The translations under genes were made by a program, and so were the position numbers. Positions 42,535 to 52,471 of a stretch of 64,000 nt of DNA are shown here, piece after piece. Under the pieces are notes generated by a model, which was given only the letters and a program-made list of their open reading frames with translations, did not search any database and was not told where the DNA came from. The number at the start of each line of letters is the position of its first letter. Positions within the stretch are counted from its first letter, which is position 1. The stretch comes from Candidatus Latescibacterota bacterium (lineage in GTDB: Bacteria; Krumholzibacteriota; Krumholzibacteriia; JACNKJ01): NCBI GenBank assembly GCA_020633725.1, contig JACKDC010000001.1, positions 682,001-746,000 of the forward strand, read 5' to 3'.

Positions 42535-44433
42535 GTGTCAGCCTCGCCTCGCATCCTCCCACTGCTGCTGCTGTTCGCCCTGGGCGTCGGCGCCTGCGCC
42601 AGGCATGAGCAGGTGCCCCCGCCGTCCACGGAGGTGGACGACGAGGCGCCCGGCCTGGTCACGGCGGCGACGGACAGCGTCACGAGTCCCGGCCTGACGG
42701 CCGACAGCGGCACCCTGGAGGAGCAGCCGGCGGAGTGGTCGCTGCGCGACCGCGCCCTGGCCTTCAAGCCCGACCTGCAGGCGCTGCAGGGCGACTACGA
42801 CGAGGCCGTCCACTACATCGCCCAGGGGGATCTCCTCAGCGCGCAGGAGATGATCGACCACGCCGTCCTCACCCTGGCGGACGCCCAGAGCGACAGCGCC
42901 CTGACCGCCGGCGGCCTGGCGCGGCTCTATCTCACCAGCCTGCAGAACCGACTGGACCGGCTGCAGGAGATCCTCGACGAGGAATCGCTCATGCACTTCG
43001 CGGCGCCGCTCGAGGTGGCCGACGACTCGCTCGTCGCCCTCTGGTACGGCGGCCTACCCGACATGCCCTCCCGCCCGCTGCGGCTGGAGCGCAACGCCCG
43101 CGTGGACAAGTGGGTGGATTACTTCACCGGCAATGGCCGCAAGGTCTTCCAGGAGTGGCTGAACCGGGGCGAGGCCTACCGGGACGTCATCGAGAGCGCG
43201 CTCGAGCGCTACGAGCTGCCGCCCGAGCTCTACTACCTGGCCATGATCGAGAGCGGCTTCAAGCCCACGGCCCGCAGCTCGGCCGGCGCCGTGGGGCCGT
43301 GGCAGTTCATCCGCGGCACGGCGCGCCGCTACGGCCTCAGCGTGGACTACTGGGTGGATGAGCGCCGCGACGTCGTGCGCTCCACCGAGGCCGCCTGCCA
43401 GTACCTCTCCCACCTCTATGGCATCTTCCAGGACTGGAATCTCGCCATGGCGGCCTACAACACCGGCGAGTTCCGGGTGCAGGCGTCCGTCCGGCGCGCC
43501 GGCAGCCGCGACTTCTGGCAGCTGCGCCTGCCGCGGCAGACCCAGGACTACGTCCCCAAGATGATGGCCGCCGCCTGGGTGGGCGCGCACCTGGACGAGC
43601 ACGGCTTCGCCGTCCAGCCCGAGAGCCCCTTCACCTACGAGGAACTGGAGATCGACGAGGCGGTGGACCTGGCGCTCATCGCCAAGAAGGGCGGCTTCCG
43701 CAAGGCCGAGCTGGAGCGGCTCAACCCGCACCTGCTGCGCTGGTGCACGCCGCCGGACCGCCCCGCCTACGCCGTACACGTGCCGCCGGGTCGCAGCGGC
43801 AGCCTGCGCACCGCGCTCGCGCAGCTGAGCAACGACGAGCGCGTCAGCTTCGCGCGCCACCGCGTCCGCAAGGGCGAGACGCTCTACGAGATCGCCAAGG
43901 GCTACGGCACCACGGTGCAGGCCATCATCGATCGCAACGGCATCCGGAATCCGCGCTCGCTGCGCGCCGGCTCCGTGCTGACGATCCCCACGCATCCGGA
44001 CCGGGGCTGGCAGGAGCCCACGTCCAATGGCGTGGCCGCCTCGGCGGCCAAGGTGCTGCCGCCCCTCGACGTGCCCGGCGGGCAGTCCAAGAGCTTCTAC
44101 ACGGTGCGCAAGGGCGACAACCTGTCGGCCATCTCCCGCCGGCTCGACGTGCCGGTGCGCAATCTCCAGCGCTGGAACGGGCTCGGCCGCAGTTCGCGGA
44201 TCTATCCCAACCAGGTGCTGCAGTACCTCAGCAGCGGCGGCGACGGGGAGACGGCCTCGACCGCCGCGGCCAACGTGCGCCGCGTGCACGTGGTCACCCA
44301 GGGCGAGAGCCTCTACTCCATCAGCCGTCGCTACGGGACCACGGTGCAGGCCCTGCTGGGATGGAATCGCGAGATCACGCAGGAGACGGTGCTGCACCCG
44401 GGCGATCGCCTGGTGCTCTACACGGACAGCTAG
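42535..44433 (+). CDS. mltD: lytic transglycosylase lipoprotein with three LysM domains (MltD-like)
   Basis: Peptidoglycan-cleaving lipoprotein of 632 residues. A signal peptide ends in a lipobox with Cys21 (GVGAC). A helical region (about 70-220) precedes the SLT domain with catalytic Glu239 (YYLAMIESGFKP) and GAVGPWQFIRGTARRYGL, then AAYNTGEFRV. Three LysM modules follow (about 445-490, 522-566, 586-630), each beginning VRKGE/VRKGD/VTQGE plus TLYEIA, NLSAIS or SLYSIS. The GTG at 42535 is chosen because AGGAGGT lies 4-5 bases upstream. It shares the four bases CTAG with the convergent glgC stop. A cell-wall remodelling or flagellar passage role is possible. Confidence 0.93.
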   Translation: MSASPRILPLLLLFALGVGACARHEQVPPPSTEVDDEAPGLVTAATDSVTSPGLTADSGTLEEQPAEWSLRDRALAFKPDLQALQGDYDEAVHYIAQGDLLSAQEMIDHAVLTLADAQSDSALTAGGLARLYLTSLQNRLDRLQEILDEESLMHFAAPLEVADDSLVALWYGGLPDMPSRPLRLERNARVDKWVDYFTGNGRKVFQEWLNRGEAYRDVIESALERYELPPELYYLAMIESGFKPTARSSAGAVGPWQFIRGTARRYGLSVDYWVDERRDVVRSTEAACQYLSHLYGIFQDWNLAMAAYNTGEFRVQASVRRAGSRDFWQLRLPRQTQDYVPKMMAAAWVGAHLDEHGFAVQPESPFTYEELEIDEAVDLALIAKKGGFRKAELERLNPHLLRWCTPPDRPAYAVHVPPGRSGSLRTALAQLSNDERVSFARHRVRKGETLYEIAKGYGTTVQAIIDRNGIRNPRSLRAGSVLTIPTHPDRGWQEPTSNGVAASAAKVLPPLDVPGGQSKSFYTVRKGDNLSAISRRLDVPVRNLQRWNGLGRSSRIYPNQVLQYLSSGGDGETASTAAANVRRVHVVTQGESLYSISRRYGTTVQALLGWNREITQETVLHPGDRLVLYTDS

Positions 44434-45716
44434 GCGAGGCAGCTCTCCCCGTCGGGAACGCGGTGATCCGGGAAGCGCTCCTCCGGGGGCGCCTGCTCGG
44501 CCGAGAGCGCCCAGCGGACGTTGCGTCCCAGGGACCAGCCCGGCGGCACCACGCTGTCCTTCGCCAGGATGCTGAGGCCCGAGCGCAGAACGGCAGGGCG
44601 CTCGTGGTTCGGATCGCCGGCGCCGGCGGCGCCGATCCGGCTGCCCGCGCCCAGCAGCACGCGCTTGTCGAGGATGCAGCGCTCGACGTGGCAGCCCTCG
44701 CCCACCACCGTGTCCTCCATCACGATCGCGTCGCGCACCAGCGCTCCGGCCGCCACCTGCACGCCGGGGCCCAGGATGCTGGATTCCACGCGCCCCTGGA
44801 TGCGACAGCCGTCGCTCACCAGCGAGTCGGCGACGCGGGCGCCGTCGCCCAGCTGCATCGGCGCGCGCGGCGGCGTGCGCGTGAGGACGGGCCAGTCGGG
44901 GTCGTCGAGCGCGAAGGTGGGCTTCGCGCCCAGCAGATCGCGGTGGGCCTGCACGTAGCTGTCGAGGGTCCCCACGTCGAGCCAGTAGCCCTCGAAGGGA
45001 AAGAGCGTCACGTCGCCACCGCTCACCCAGTCGGGCACGAGGTCGCGGCCGAAGTCCAGCGACGGCTCCTGCGGCCCACGCCGCGTCAGCGCGTCCAGCA
45101 GGAACTGCCGGCGGATGACGTAGATCCCCATGCTGGCCAGGTTGCTGCGCGGCTCCGGCGGCTTCTCGACGAAGGCGGTGACCTGGCCGGCCGCGTCCGT
45201 CTCGAAGAGCCCGAAGTGATGCGCCTGCGCCCAGTCCACCGGCCGGACGGCCACGGTCACCTGGCTCATCGACGCCTCGTGCTGCGCCACCAGCTCGCGA
45301 TAGTCCATGCGGTAGATGTGGTCGCCGCTCAGGATGAGGAAGTGATCCGCGCGCGACTCCTCGAGGATGTGCAGGTTCTCGTAGAGCGCGTTGGCCGTGC
45401 CGCCATACCAGTTCGAGCGCTCGAGGCCGCGGAAGGGATGCAGGTACTGCAGACCGCTGGTCATGCGGTCGAGATCCCAGGCGCGGCCAAAGCCCACGTG
45501 GTCCTCGAGGCTGCGCGGCAGGTACTGCGTGAGGATCGACACCTCGCTCATGCCCGAGTGGAAGCAGTTGGACAGGACGAAGTCGATGATGCGGAAGTTG
45601 CCGCCGAAGGGCACGGCGGGCTTGGCCCGCAGCGTCGTGAGCAGGTCCAGACGTTCGCCGCGGCCGCCGGCGAGCACCAGCACCGCGACGCTGCCGTAGG
45701 GACGCATGGGCTTCAT
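44430..45716 (-). CDS. glgC: glucose-1-phosphate adenylyltransferase homologue (GlgC-like, copy 1)
   Basis: Nucleotidyltransferase of 428 residues that should make ADP-glucose for glycogen. The N-terminal nucleotide loop LAGGRGERLDLLTTLRAKPAVPFGG is intact. ILSGDHIYRMDY (metal aspartate) and FVEKP (glucose-1-phosphate lysine) are present, and the C-terminal half is a left-handed beta-helix. The usual WYRGTADA motif reads WYGGTANA, losing the arginine and aspartate. GGAGGTGAGC precedes the ATG, which overlaps the upstream paralogue as ATGA. The two genes probably form one heteromeric enzyme, like GlgC/GlgD. No glycogen synthase lies in the window. Confidence 0.88.
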   Translation of the reverse strand: MKPMRPYGSVAVLVLAGGRGERLDLLTTLRAKPAVPFGGNFRIIDFVLSNCFHSGMSEVSILTQYLPRSLEDHVGFGRAWDLDRMTSGLQYLHPFRGLERSNWYGGTANALYENLHILEESRADHFLILSGDHIYRMDYRELVAQHEASMSQVTVAVRPVDWAQAHHFGLFETDAAGQVTAFVEKPPEPRSNLASMGIYVIRRQFLLDALTRRGPQEPSLDFGRDLVPDWVSGGDVTLFPFEGYWLDVGTLDSYVQAHRDLLGAKPTFALDDPDWPVLTRTPPRAPMQLGDGARVADSLVSDGCRIQGRVESSILGPGVQVAAGALVRDAIVMEDTVVGEGCHVERCILDKRVLLGAGSRIGAAGAGDPNHERPAVLRSGLSILAKDSVVPPGWSLGRNVRWALSAEQAPPEERFPDHRVPDGESCLA

Positions 45717-46882
45717 CGCTCACCTCCGCGCGCGAGCACGGCGCCGGGTTCGCAGGCGTCGGCGCCCGCCGGCACGGCGCTGCCCTTGGGCAGGACGATC
45801 AGCGCGTCGCGCCCCACCACCCGCGCGTTCTCGCCCACCTGGACGTCCTTGTCGAGGATCGCGCGATGCACGCGCGCGCCCGCCGCCACGCGGCAGCCGG
45901 AGAAGAGCACGGCGCCCTCCACCACGGCCCCGGCCTCGATGGTGACGCGCGGAAAGATCACCGAGTCGTGCACCGCCCCCGCGATGCGGCCGCCCGCGCC
46001 CACCACGCAGCGCTCGACGCTGGAGTCGCCGGCGAACCACGTGGGGCTCTCGCTCTCCATCCGCGTGTAGATGGGCCAGGCGGGGTCGTCCAGCACCAGC
46101 GGCGGCGCCGCGTCCACCAGCAGCAGGTTCGCGCGGTAGTAGGCCTCGAGGTCGCCGACGTCTTCCCAGTAGCCGTCGAAGCGGTAGGTCGCCACCTGCT
46201 CCCGGTTCACGGTGGGGATCACGACTTCGCTGACGAGGTCCGTGCCGTCGCCCGCGGCCGCGGCGCGCAGGGCCGTGACCAGGTAGTCGCGCTCGAACAG
46301 GTAGATCCCCAGGCTCGCGTCCGTGCCGAAGGGCGCGCCGGGCTTCTCGCGGAAGGCGACCACCTGACCGCGCGCGTCGACGTCCACCAGCCCGAAGCGA
46401 TGCTCGTCCCCGGGGCGCTGCAGGCGCGTGGCCAGGGTCATCGTGGCGCCGGTGACGATGTGCCGGTGGAAGAGCTCGCGGTAGTCCATCTTGTAGATGT
46501 GGTCGCCGCTCAGGATCAGCACGTAGCGGCTCGTGCTCTTGCGGATGATGTCCAGGTTCTGCAGCAGCGCGTCGGCCGTGCCCCGATACCACGACGTGTG
46601 ATGCGCGCCCGAGTAGGGCATGAGCACGCGCACGCCGCCGGTCATGCTGCGGTCCAGGTCCCAGGGCCGGCCGAGGCGGATGTGCCGCCGAAGGCTGCGC
46701 GGATTGTACTGCGTGAGGATGTAGAGGTTGCGCAGGCCGGAGTTGACGCAGTTGCTCAGCGGAAAGTCGATGAGGCGATAGCGGCCGCCGAAGGGCACGG
46801 CCGTCTTCGCGCGGTGCCGCGCCAGCACGCCAAGGGCGTCCGGGGCGCCGCCGGCGAGGATCATGGTCAGGACGTTGTCCAT
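45713..46882 (-). CDS. glucose-1-phosphate adenylyltransferase homologue (GlgC-like, copy 2)
   Basis: A 389-residue paralogue of the next gene. Here the N-terminal loop is degenerate: LAGGAPDALGVLARHRAKTAVPFGG has no GRGxRL, so the glycine/arginine contacts with ATP are missing. In contrast WYRGTADALLQNLDII, ILSGDHIYKMDY, FREKPG and the GYWEDVGDLEAYYRANL segment are preserved, followed by a beta-helix. It may be a regulatory or specialised subunit. The pattern of losses is complementary to that of copy 1. It lies 43 bases after the PorV-like gene, with GGAGAG close to the ATG. Confidence 0.85.
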   Translation of the reverse strand: MDNVLTMILAGGAPDALGVLARHRAKTAVPFGGRYRLIDFPLSNCVNSGLRNLYILTQYNPRSLRRHIRLGRPWDLDRSMTGGVRVLMPYSGAHHTSWYRGTADALLQNLDIIRKSTSRYVLILSGDHIYKMDYRELFHRHIVTGATMTLATRLQRPGDEHRFGLVDVDARGQVVAFREKPGAPFGTDASLGIYLFERDYLVTALRAAAAGDGTDLVSEVVIPTVNREQVATYRFDGYWEDVGDLEAYYRANLLLVDAAPPLVLDDPAWPIYTRMESESPTWFAGDSSVERCVVGAGGRIAGAVHDSVIFPRVTIEAGAVVEGAVLFSGCRVAAGARVHRAILDKDVQVGENARVVGRDALIVLPKGSAVPAGADACEPGAVLARGGER

Positions 46883-46925
46883 CTCTCCACTGTCGTATCG
46901 GGTGACGCGGCCCGCCGCCGCGCGA

Positions 46926-47975
46926 CTAGAAGCGCGTGGACAACCCGAGGCGATGACTGCCGTCGAAGACCTCGTGGCTGCCGAAACCGTAGTCCAGGGA
47001 CAGGTCGTCGAAAACGTTCCAGGGCAGGATCCCGTCGCGGCCCGCCAGGCGCAGGCCGCCGCCGGCCGTCCAGTTGTCGCGGTCCAGGCCCAGGCGCAGG
47101 GCGACGGTCCCCAGCAGCCAGAGCTCGCCGCCGAGGTGCGGATCCACGCTCGCGAAGCTGCTGCTCCAGGTGGCGGCGTCGCCGTACTCCTCGAAGCGGA
47201 TCTCGAGGTCGCCGGCCAGCAGCACGCTGGCGTTGAGGCTCCCCAGCGCGTGCCGCCAGGCGAGGCCCGGGCGCAGCGACGGCGCCACGAACTCGGACAC
47301 GCCCGTATTCCAGGCGACGTAGGTGCCCGTGATGTCCTGGATCTTCAGACCCGCGCGCAGGCCGTGGCCCAGCGGCGGGCTGAGCACGCCGGCGTCGAGG
47401 CCGAAGCCGAAGCTGTTGAAGCTGCCCACGGACTGGTAGATGATCTTGATCCCGCCGCCGATCGACCAGCCGCCCGCCTGGGTGGCGTAGATCCCGAGGA
47501 TCCCCCACTCCTGGTCGCTCTCCTTGCTGAAGTAGCTGGGATCGATGCTGTCGGGCAGTTCCTCGGGGCCGTCGAACTCGCCGTTCCCGTTGAGATCGTT
47601 GAAGGGGTGGTCGTTGGTGAAGGTGATGTTGTCCACCCCCAGCCGCAGCACCGAGATCCCGAGGCTCGCCTGCCGGCCGTAGAGATTGACCGCCCGGTGG
47701 TAGCCGGCGTTGTCCACCTGCACCAGGCCGCCGAAGCGCTCCGAGTGCATCAGGCTCAGGCTGTTCCCGCCCATGGCGGCCAGGGCGCCGGGATTGAAGA
47801 AGAGGGCGTTGTTGTCCTCGCCCACGGCCGTGAAGGCCCCGCCCATGGCCAGGGGCCGCGCCCCGGTGCCCACGGTGAGGAAATCGGCCGTGTACTTGGT
47901 GGCGTGAGCAGTCGCCGGGAGAATCAGCAGGGCGGCGCACAGCAGGAGCATCCAGCGCGAGAGCTGCGTGTTCAT
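46926..47975 (-). CDS. PorV/PorQ-family outer-membrane beta-barrel protein
   Basis: A 349-residue protein with a signal peptide (cleavage near AHA-T, residue 26) and the family start FLTVGTGARPLAMGGAFTAVGEDNNALFFNPGALA, which marks PorV/PorQ (UPF0164-like, FadL-related) barrels. It ends in phenylalanine after alternating strands, as outer-membrane barrels do. A short calcium-loop-like insert DLNGNGEFDG lies near residue 128. In Bacteroidetes PorV and PorQ belong to type IX secretion, but many FCB lineages have this family without a complete system, and no other por gene is here, so I do not call type IX secretion. Confidence 0.8.
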   Translation of the reverse strand: MNTQLSRWMLLLCAALLILPATAHATKYTADFLTVGTGARPLAMGGAFTAVGEDNNALFFNPGALAAMGGNSLSLMHSERFGGLVQVDNAGYHRAVNLYGRQASLGISVLRLGVDNITFTNDHPFNDLNGNGEFDGPEELPDSIDPSYFSKESDQEWGILGIYATQAGGWSIGGGIKIIYQSVGSFNSFGFGLDAGVLSPPLGHGLRAGLKIQDITGTYVAWNTGVSEFVAPSLRPGLAWRHALGSLNASVLLAGDLEIRFEEYGDAATWSSSFASVDPHLGGELWLLGTVALRLGLDRDNWTAGGGLRLAGRDGILPWNVFDDLSLDYGFGSHEVFDGSHRLGLSTRF

Positions 47976-48092
47976 GGTTTCACCGCGTCGGTTGAGGGGT
48001 TGGCTCTGTTCCCGGCAGGGGTGGCAGGGGTCATGGCCTGAATGATAGAGGAGGCAAGCCGTTGATGCCAGCGAAAATCCGGGCCCGGGGAG

Positions 48093-49607
<1,515 letters not shown>

Positions 49608-49645
49608 ACTTAGCTCTTTGCTAGACAGGGATTTGGACGACAGAC

Positions 49646-49689
49646 TGCCAACTTGGCACCAGTATGCGATGCAGCGCGGAGTCTGTCAA
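49646..49689 (-). promoter_or_regulatory. promoter and palindromic operator of the sigma-54 activator gene
   Basis: Minus strand: perfect -35 TTGACA (49689-49684), 17-base spacer, -10 CATACT (49666-49661). The perfect palindrome TGCCAAGTTGGCA (49658-49646) begins two bases after the -10 and would cover the start of transcription, a classic site for repression or autoregulation. It differs from the palindrome at 7186-7198 only at its two outer bases. Confidence 0.55.
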
Positions 49690-49707
49690 CCGCCATTGCC
49701 GGCGGCG

Positions 49708-50619
49708 CTAGGCGTCCGCCGGCTGCTCGGCCGCCTCGTCCTCGGCGCCCTCGCCCTCGCGCCGCGTGCGGCCCAGCTCCGGCACGCCGAAGGTGGCGCG
49801 CTCCTTGGCCATCAGCTCGCGGGTGGTGGCGAGCAGTTCGAGCAGCGCGTCCTCGCCCAGGCCCAGGCGCTGGGCGCAGCTCAGGGTGCCCAGCTCCAGG
49901 TCGGGCTCCTTGCGGAAGCCCCACTCGGCCTTCCAGGCCATGGCGTTGCCCAGCCGGACCAGGTCCGTGAGGACGTCGCCGTCCGTGTCGTCGTGGTGCT
50001 CGCGGATCGCCGCCACGGCGCGCTCGTGCAGGTTCCAGCGCTCGGCCAGGGCCGCGCCCACCTCGGCGTGGTCCACGTCGTAGCGCTCGATCTCGAGCCC
50101 GCCGAAGGGCTGGTACTCGGAGTAGATGCGCTGCACGATCTCGTGGTAGCCCTGCGGATCGCTCTGCAGGAGGATGAGCTTGCCGATGTCGTGCACCAGC
50201 GTGGTGACGAAGGCCTCCTCGCTCAGCGCGGGATGCACCTTCACGGCCACGGTCTTGGCCGCCATCGCGGCGCCCACCGAGTGCTCCCAGAGCATGGACT
50301 CCAGCAGGTCGCCGCGCTTGCCCTTGCCCTTGAACAGATTCTGGATCGCCTCGGCCAGGACCAGGCTGCGGATGTGGTTGAAGCCAAGCATCACGATGGC
50401 TTCCTTCAGGGTCTTGACCTTGCGCGGCAGCGAGTAGAGCGCGCTGTTGGCCACCTTGAGGATGCGCATCGCCAGCACCTGATCGCTGTCGATGACCACC
50501 TGCAACTGGCGGGCGCTGGTCTCGGGATTGCCCACGAGCTCCAGGATCTTCGAGGCCACGTGGGGCATGGTGGGCAGCTTGCCCACCTTGGCCATCAGCT
50601 TGTCGAGTGTGTCAACCAC
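49708..50619 (-). CDS. HDOD-domain protein
   Basis: A 303-residue protein with an HDOD domain (about residues 10-215): LPTMPHVASKILELVGNP, ILKVANSALY, TLKEAIVMLGFNHIRSLVLA and TTLVHDIGKLIL. HDOD proteins are non-catalytic relatives of HD-GYP enzymes that act in signalling, often with chemotaxis, flagellar or c-di-GMP systems. The HD pair (HDIGK) is present, so hydrolase activity cannot be excluded. The C-terminal 40 residues are acidic and low complexity. The start is GTG with AGGAG about 11 bases upstream, overlapping the previous small gene by eight bases. It is the last gene of the flagellar run. Confidence 0.88.
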   Translation of the reverse strand: MVDTLDKLMAKVGKLPTMPHVASKILELVGNPETSARQLQVVIDSDQVLAMRILKVANSALYSLPRKVKTLKEAIVMLGFNHIRSLVLAEAIQNLFKGKGKRGDLLESMLWEHSVGAAMAAKTVAVKVHPALSEEAFVTTLVHDIGKLILLQSDPQGYHEIVQRIYSEYQPFGGLEIERYDVDHAEVGAALAERWNLHERAVAAIREHHDDTDGDVLTDLVRLGNAMAWKAEWGFRKEPDLELGTLSCAQRLGLGEDALLELLATTRELMAKERATFGVPELGRTRREGEGAEDEAAEQPADA

Positions 50620-51028
50620 GGCTTGCTGCTCTCCTGGCGCGTACCCTGGCCTCCAAGCGATCGATCCGCCGGCTCAGCGCGGCGGGGCATGGAGTGCCAG
50701 GCTCCCTCGATTCATGTGTCGCCGGCGTCCGGGCCGACGTTTCAGCTATCGGCAGTCTCGTTCCCGAACTTGACCCCGCACTGCCCATCGCTCCCGCGCC
50801 GGCGTAGGCGGCCTCGGCCCGCGCCCGCAGAGGCGCCGGCGTGGCCGGCTGAGGCTCCCCGAGCGCGGGGTCGCCGGCGGCCGTCCGGAGGGGGCTTGTC
50901 GTCCTGCGCCGCAGGAGCCGGAGGGCGAGCAGGAGGCCCACCCCCACCAGCGCCGCGCCGAGCGCCAGCGGCAGGCTGCCGGCGCTCCAGAGTTCCGTGA
51001 GGGTGGCACTCGCCGCCATCGCCGTCAT
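50612..51028 (-). CDS. small single-span membrane protein of unknown function
   Basis: A 138-residue protein with one strong membrane helix at about 18-40 (LPLALGAALVGVGLLLALRLL), an arginine cluster after it, then a low-complexity middle rich in alanine, proline and threonine and a short charged helix at the end (ALSRRIDRLEARVRARR) that may be coiled coil. Topology by the positive-inside rule puts the C-terminus in the cytoplasm. I do not recognise the family. GGAGGAG 8 bases before the ATG and the 8-base overlap with the HDOD gene support a real gene in the fliA operon. Confidence 0.6.
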   Translation of the reverse strand: MTAMAASATLTELWSAGSLPLALGAALVGVGLLLALRLLRRRTTSPLRTAAGDPALGEPQPATPAPLRARAEAAYAGAGAMGSAGSSSGTRLPIAETSARTPATHESREPGTPCPAALSRRIDRLEARVRARRAASRG

Positions 51029-51061
51029 TTGGGGCTCCTCCGTTTCGCGCTCCGCGAGCGC

Positions 51062-51331
51062 TCAGGCTCGCTCGTCCAGCAGACGCCCGCGGTCCGGGTC
51101 CACCGCCCCCGTCGCGGGCTCTTCGGCGGCGCCGCCGCGTCCGTGGCCCGCGGGCTCCTCGGACTCGACGGACGGGTCGGCGGTCTGTCGCTCACGCTCT
51201 GCAGGCTGTCGCTCTCGCTCCAGCACATCGCGAAAGCCGTCCTTTCGCGTGTGGCCGGGCTGGCTGCGCGTGCCGCGGTCCACCGGCTGCGGCACCTTTG
51301 CGGGTCCCTCGATGCGGCGCAGGTCCTCCAT
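51062..51331 (-). CDS. small hydrophilic protein of unknown function
   Basis: An 89-residue, highly charged protein without a hydrophobic segment. It starts MEDLRRIEGPAKVPQP and contains a short possible helix (FRDVLERERQ) before a disordered, glutamate and arginine-rich tail. GGGAGG lies 5 bases before the ATG and the gene sits 16 bases after fliA and 33 bases before the next small gene, so it is probably real. The N-terminal helix faintly recalls small flagellar operon proteins, but I cannot assign a family. Confidence 0.5.
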   Translation of the reverse strand: MEDLRRIEGPAKVPQPVDRGTRSQPGHTRKDGFRDVLERERQPAERERQTADPSVESEEPAGHGRGGAAEEPATGAVDPDRGRLLDERA

Positions 51332-51347
51332 GGCCGCCTCCCGTGCG

Positions 51348-52184
51348 TCAGCGTTGCGCCGCCGCCTCCTTGCGCCGTCCCGTCCGGCGCAGCGGCAGCG
51401 GGTTCTCGCGGGTCTTGCCCCGCACCCTGAGGCGCAGACGGCCCACGGCCTTGCCGTGGATCTGGCAGACCCGGCTCTCGCTGACCCCCAGCACCTCGCC
51501 GATTTCGGCCAGGGTCAGCTCCTCGAAGTAGTAGAGGGTCAGGACGAGCCGCTCCTTCTCGTCCAGCTGCTCCAGCGTCTCCATGACGATGGCGCGCAGC
51601 TCCTTGTCGGCCAGGCGATCGTGCGCGCTCTGGACGCGCAGGTCGGAGAGGATCTCCCGCACGGACGCGTAGGTGCCGTCCTTGCCCACGCGCAGCTCCT
51701 CCTCGATGGAGAGCAGGCTGGACTGCGAGACCTCGCCGGCCAGGCGGTAGAAGTCCTCCAGATCGAGGCGCATGTGCTTGGCCAGTTCCACGTCCTTGGG
51801 ACTCCGGCCCAGCTTGGCCTCGAGCTCCTGGACGGCCAGATCGATCCGCTTCGCCTTGCGGCGCACGGAGCGCGGGAACCAGTCCTGGTTGCGCAACTCG
51901 TCGAGCATCGCGCCGCGAATCCGTGGGATGGAGTAGGTCTCGAACTTGACCTCCTTGGCGGGGTCGAAGGCCTCCACGGCCTTCATCAGACCGATCATCC
52001 CCGCGCCCACGAGATCGTCGATGTCCACCGAATCCGGCAGGCCCGCCGCCAGCCGCCCCGCCACATACTTGACCAGGCCAAGGTAGTGGACGATGAGCGC
52101 CTCGCGGTCGCGCGGCGCGCGCTCGCGGTGGTACGCCTCCCATAACGTCAGCGTCGTTTCCAACTTAGGCGTGTCCTTCCCCAT
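51348..52184 (-). CDS. fliA: flagellar sigma factor FliA (sigma-28 / WhiG family)
   Basis: Sigma factor of 278 residues for late flagellar genes. Region 2 contains YLGLVKYVAGRLAAGLP, DLVGAGMIGLMKAVEAFDP and FETYSIPRIRGAMLDELRNQDW, the hallmark of the FliA/WhiG group. Region 3 has LGRSPKDVELAKHM, and region 4 LTLAEIGEVLGVSESRVCQIHGKAVGRLR. A sigma-54-type promoter lies about 47 bases before the ATG. No anti-sigma factor FlgM is visible in the window. The gene follows flhF and a tiny membrane protein, and is followed by two small unknown genes. Confidence 0.96.
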   Translation of the reverse strand: MGKDTPKLETTLTLWEAYHRERAPRDREALIVHYLGLVKYVAGRLAAGLPDSVDIDDLVGAGMIGLMKAVEAFDPAKEVKFETYSIPRIRGAMLDELRNQDWFPRSVRRKAKRIDLAVQELEAKLGRSPKDVELAKHMRLDLEDFYRLAGEVSQSSLLSIEEELRVGKDGTYASVREILSDLRVQSAHDRLADKELRAIVMETLEQLDEKERLVLTLYYFEELTLAEIGEVLGVSESRVCQIHGKAVGRLRLRVRGKTRENPLPLRRTGRRKEAAAQR

Positions 52185-52230
52185 GGTTGCTCATGCACTC
52201 CCGCCATTGACCCTAGACGCCGACGCTACC

Positions 52231-52247
52231 TTGCAGCATCCGTGCCA
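52231..52247 (-). promoter_or_regulatory. putative sigma-54 promoter of fliA
   Basis: Minus strand: TGGCACG (52247-52241), then TGCAA (52235-52231), with exactly ten bases between the GG (-24) and GC (-12) pairs. This matches the consensus TGGCACG-N4-TTGCA with one mismatch. Transcription would start near 52221, about 37 bases before fliA. The nine bases GGCACGGAT recur as a direct repeat 27 bases further upstream (52273-52265), without a proper -12. A matching activator gene is at 48093-49607. Confidence 0.6.
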
Positions 52248-52276
52248 CCGGTCTGGCGGTCCAAATCCGTGCCGAC

Positions 52277-52471
52277 TCAGCGCCGACGCTCCGCGGCCCC
52301 GCCACGCGCGAGGCGCAGCAGGCCCAGGATCACGAGGATCTGCGCCGCGAAGACCACCACGTAGGCCGTGAGGCCCTTCTGGAGCGACAGCGCCAGCGGC
52401 CACCCCCTCCACGCGCCGTAGAGGAAGGTCAGCAGCGCGGCCAGGACGTTGAGCCGCTGCATGCCGGTCAT
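52277..52471 (-). CDS. tiny two-helix membrane protein between flhF and fliA
   Basis: A 64-residue protein almost wholly hydrophobic, with two likely membrane helices (about 7-27 and 33-54) and a basic tail. It starts in an ATGA overlap with the flhF stop and has GGGAG 7 bases upstream, which supports real translation. In most flagellar clusters the ParA-like FlhG follows flhF at this place. The protein has no nucleotide-binding motif and no family I know. Confidence 0.6.
   Translation of the reverse strand: MTGMQRLNVLAALLTFLYGAWRGWPLALSLQKGLTAYVVVFAAQILVILGLLRLARGGAAERRR

Noticed and set aside
46926..47975. Type IX secretion system
   Set aside because: The only evidence is a PorV/PorQ-like protein. 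No PorK, L, M, N, T, U or sov-like gene is present, and the family also occurs without that system.
48070..48092. Palindrome CCGGGCCCGG after the sigma-54 activator stop as a terminator
   Set aside because: The repeat has no loop, so as RNA it could form only a three-base-pair stem, and only four T residues follow.
49653..49670. A sigma-54-like site TGGCAC...TGCGA on the plus strand before the activator gene
   Set aside because: The GG-to-GC spacing is nine instead of ten bases and there is no plus-strand gene downstream.
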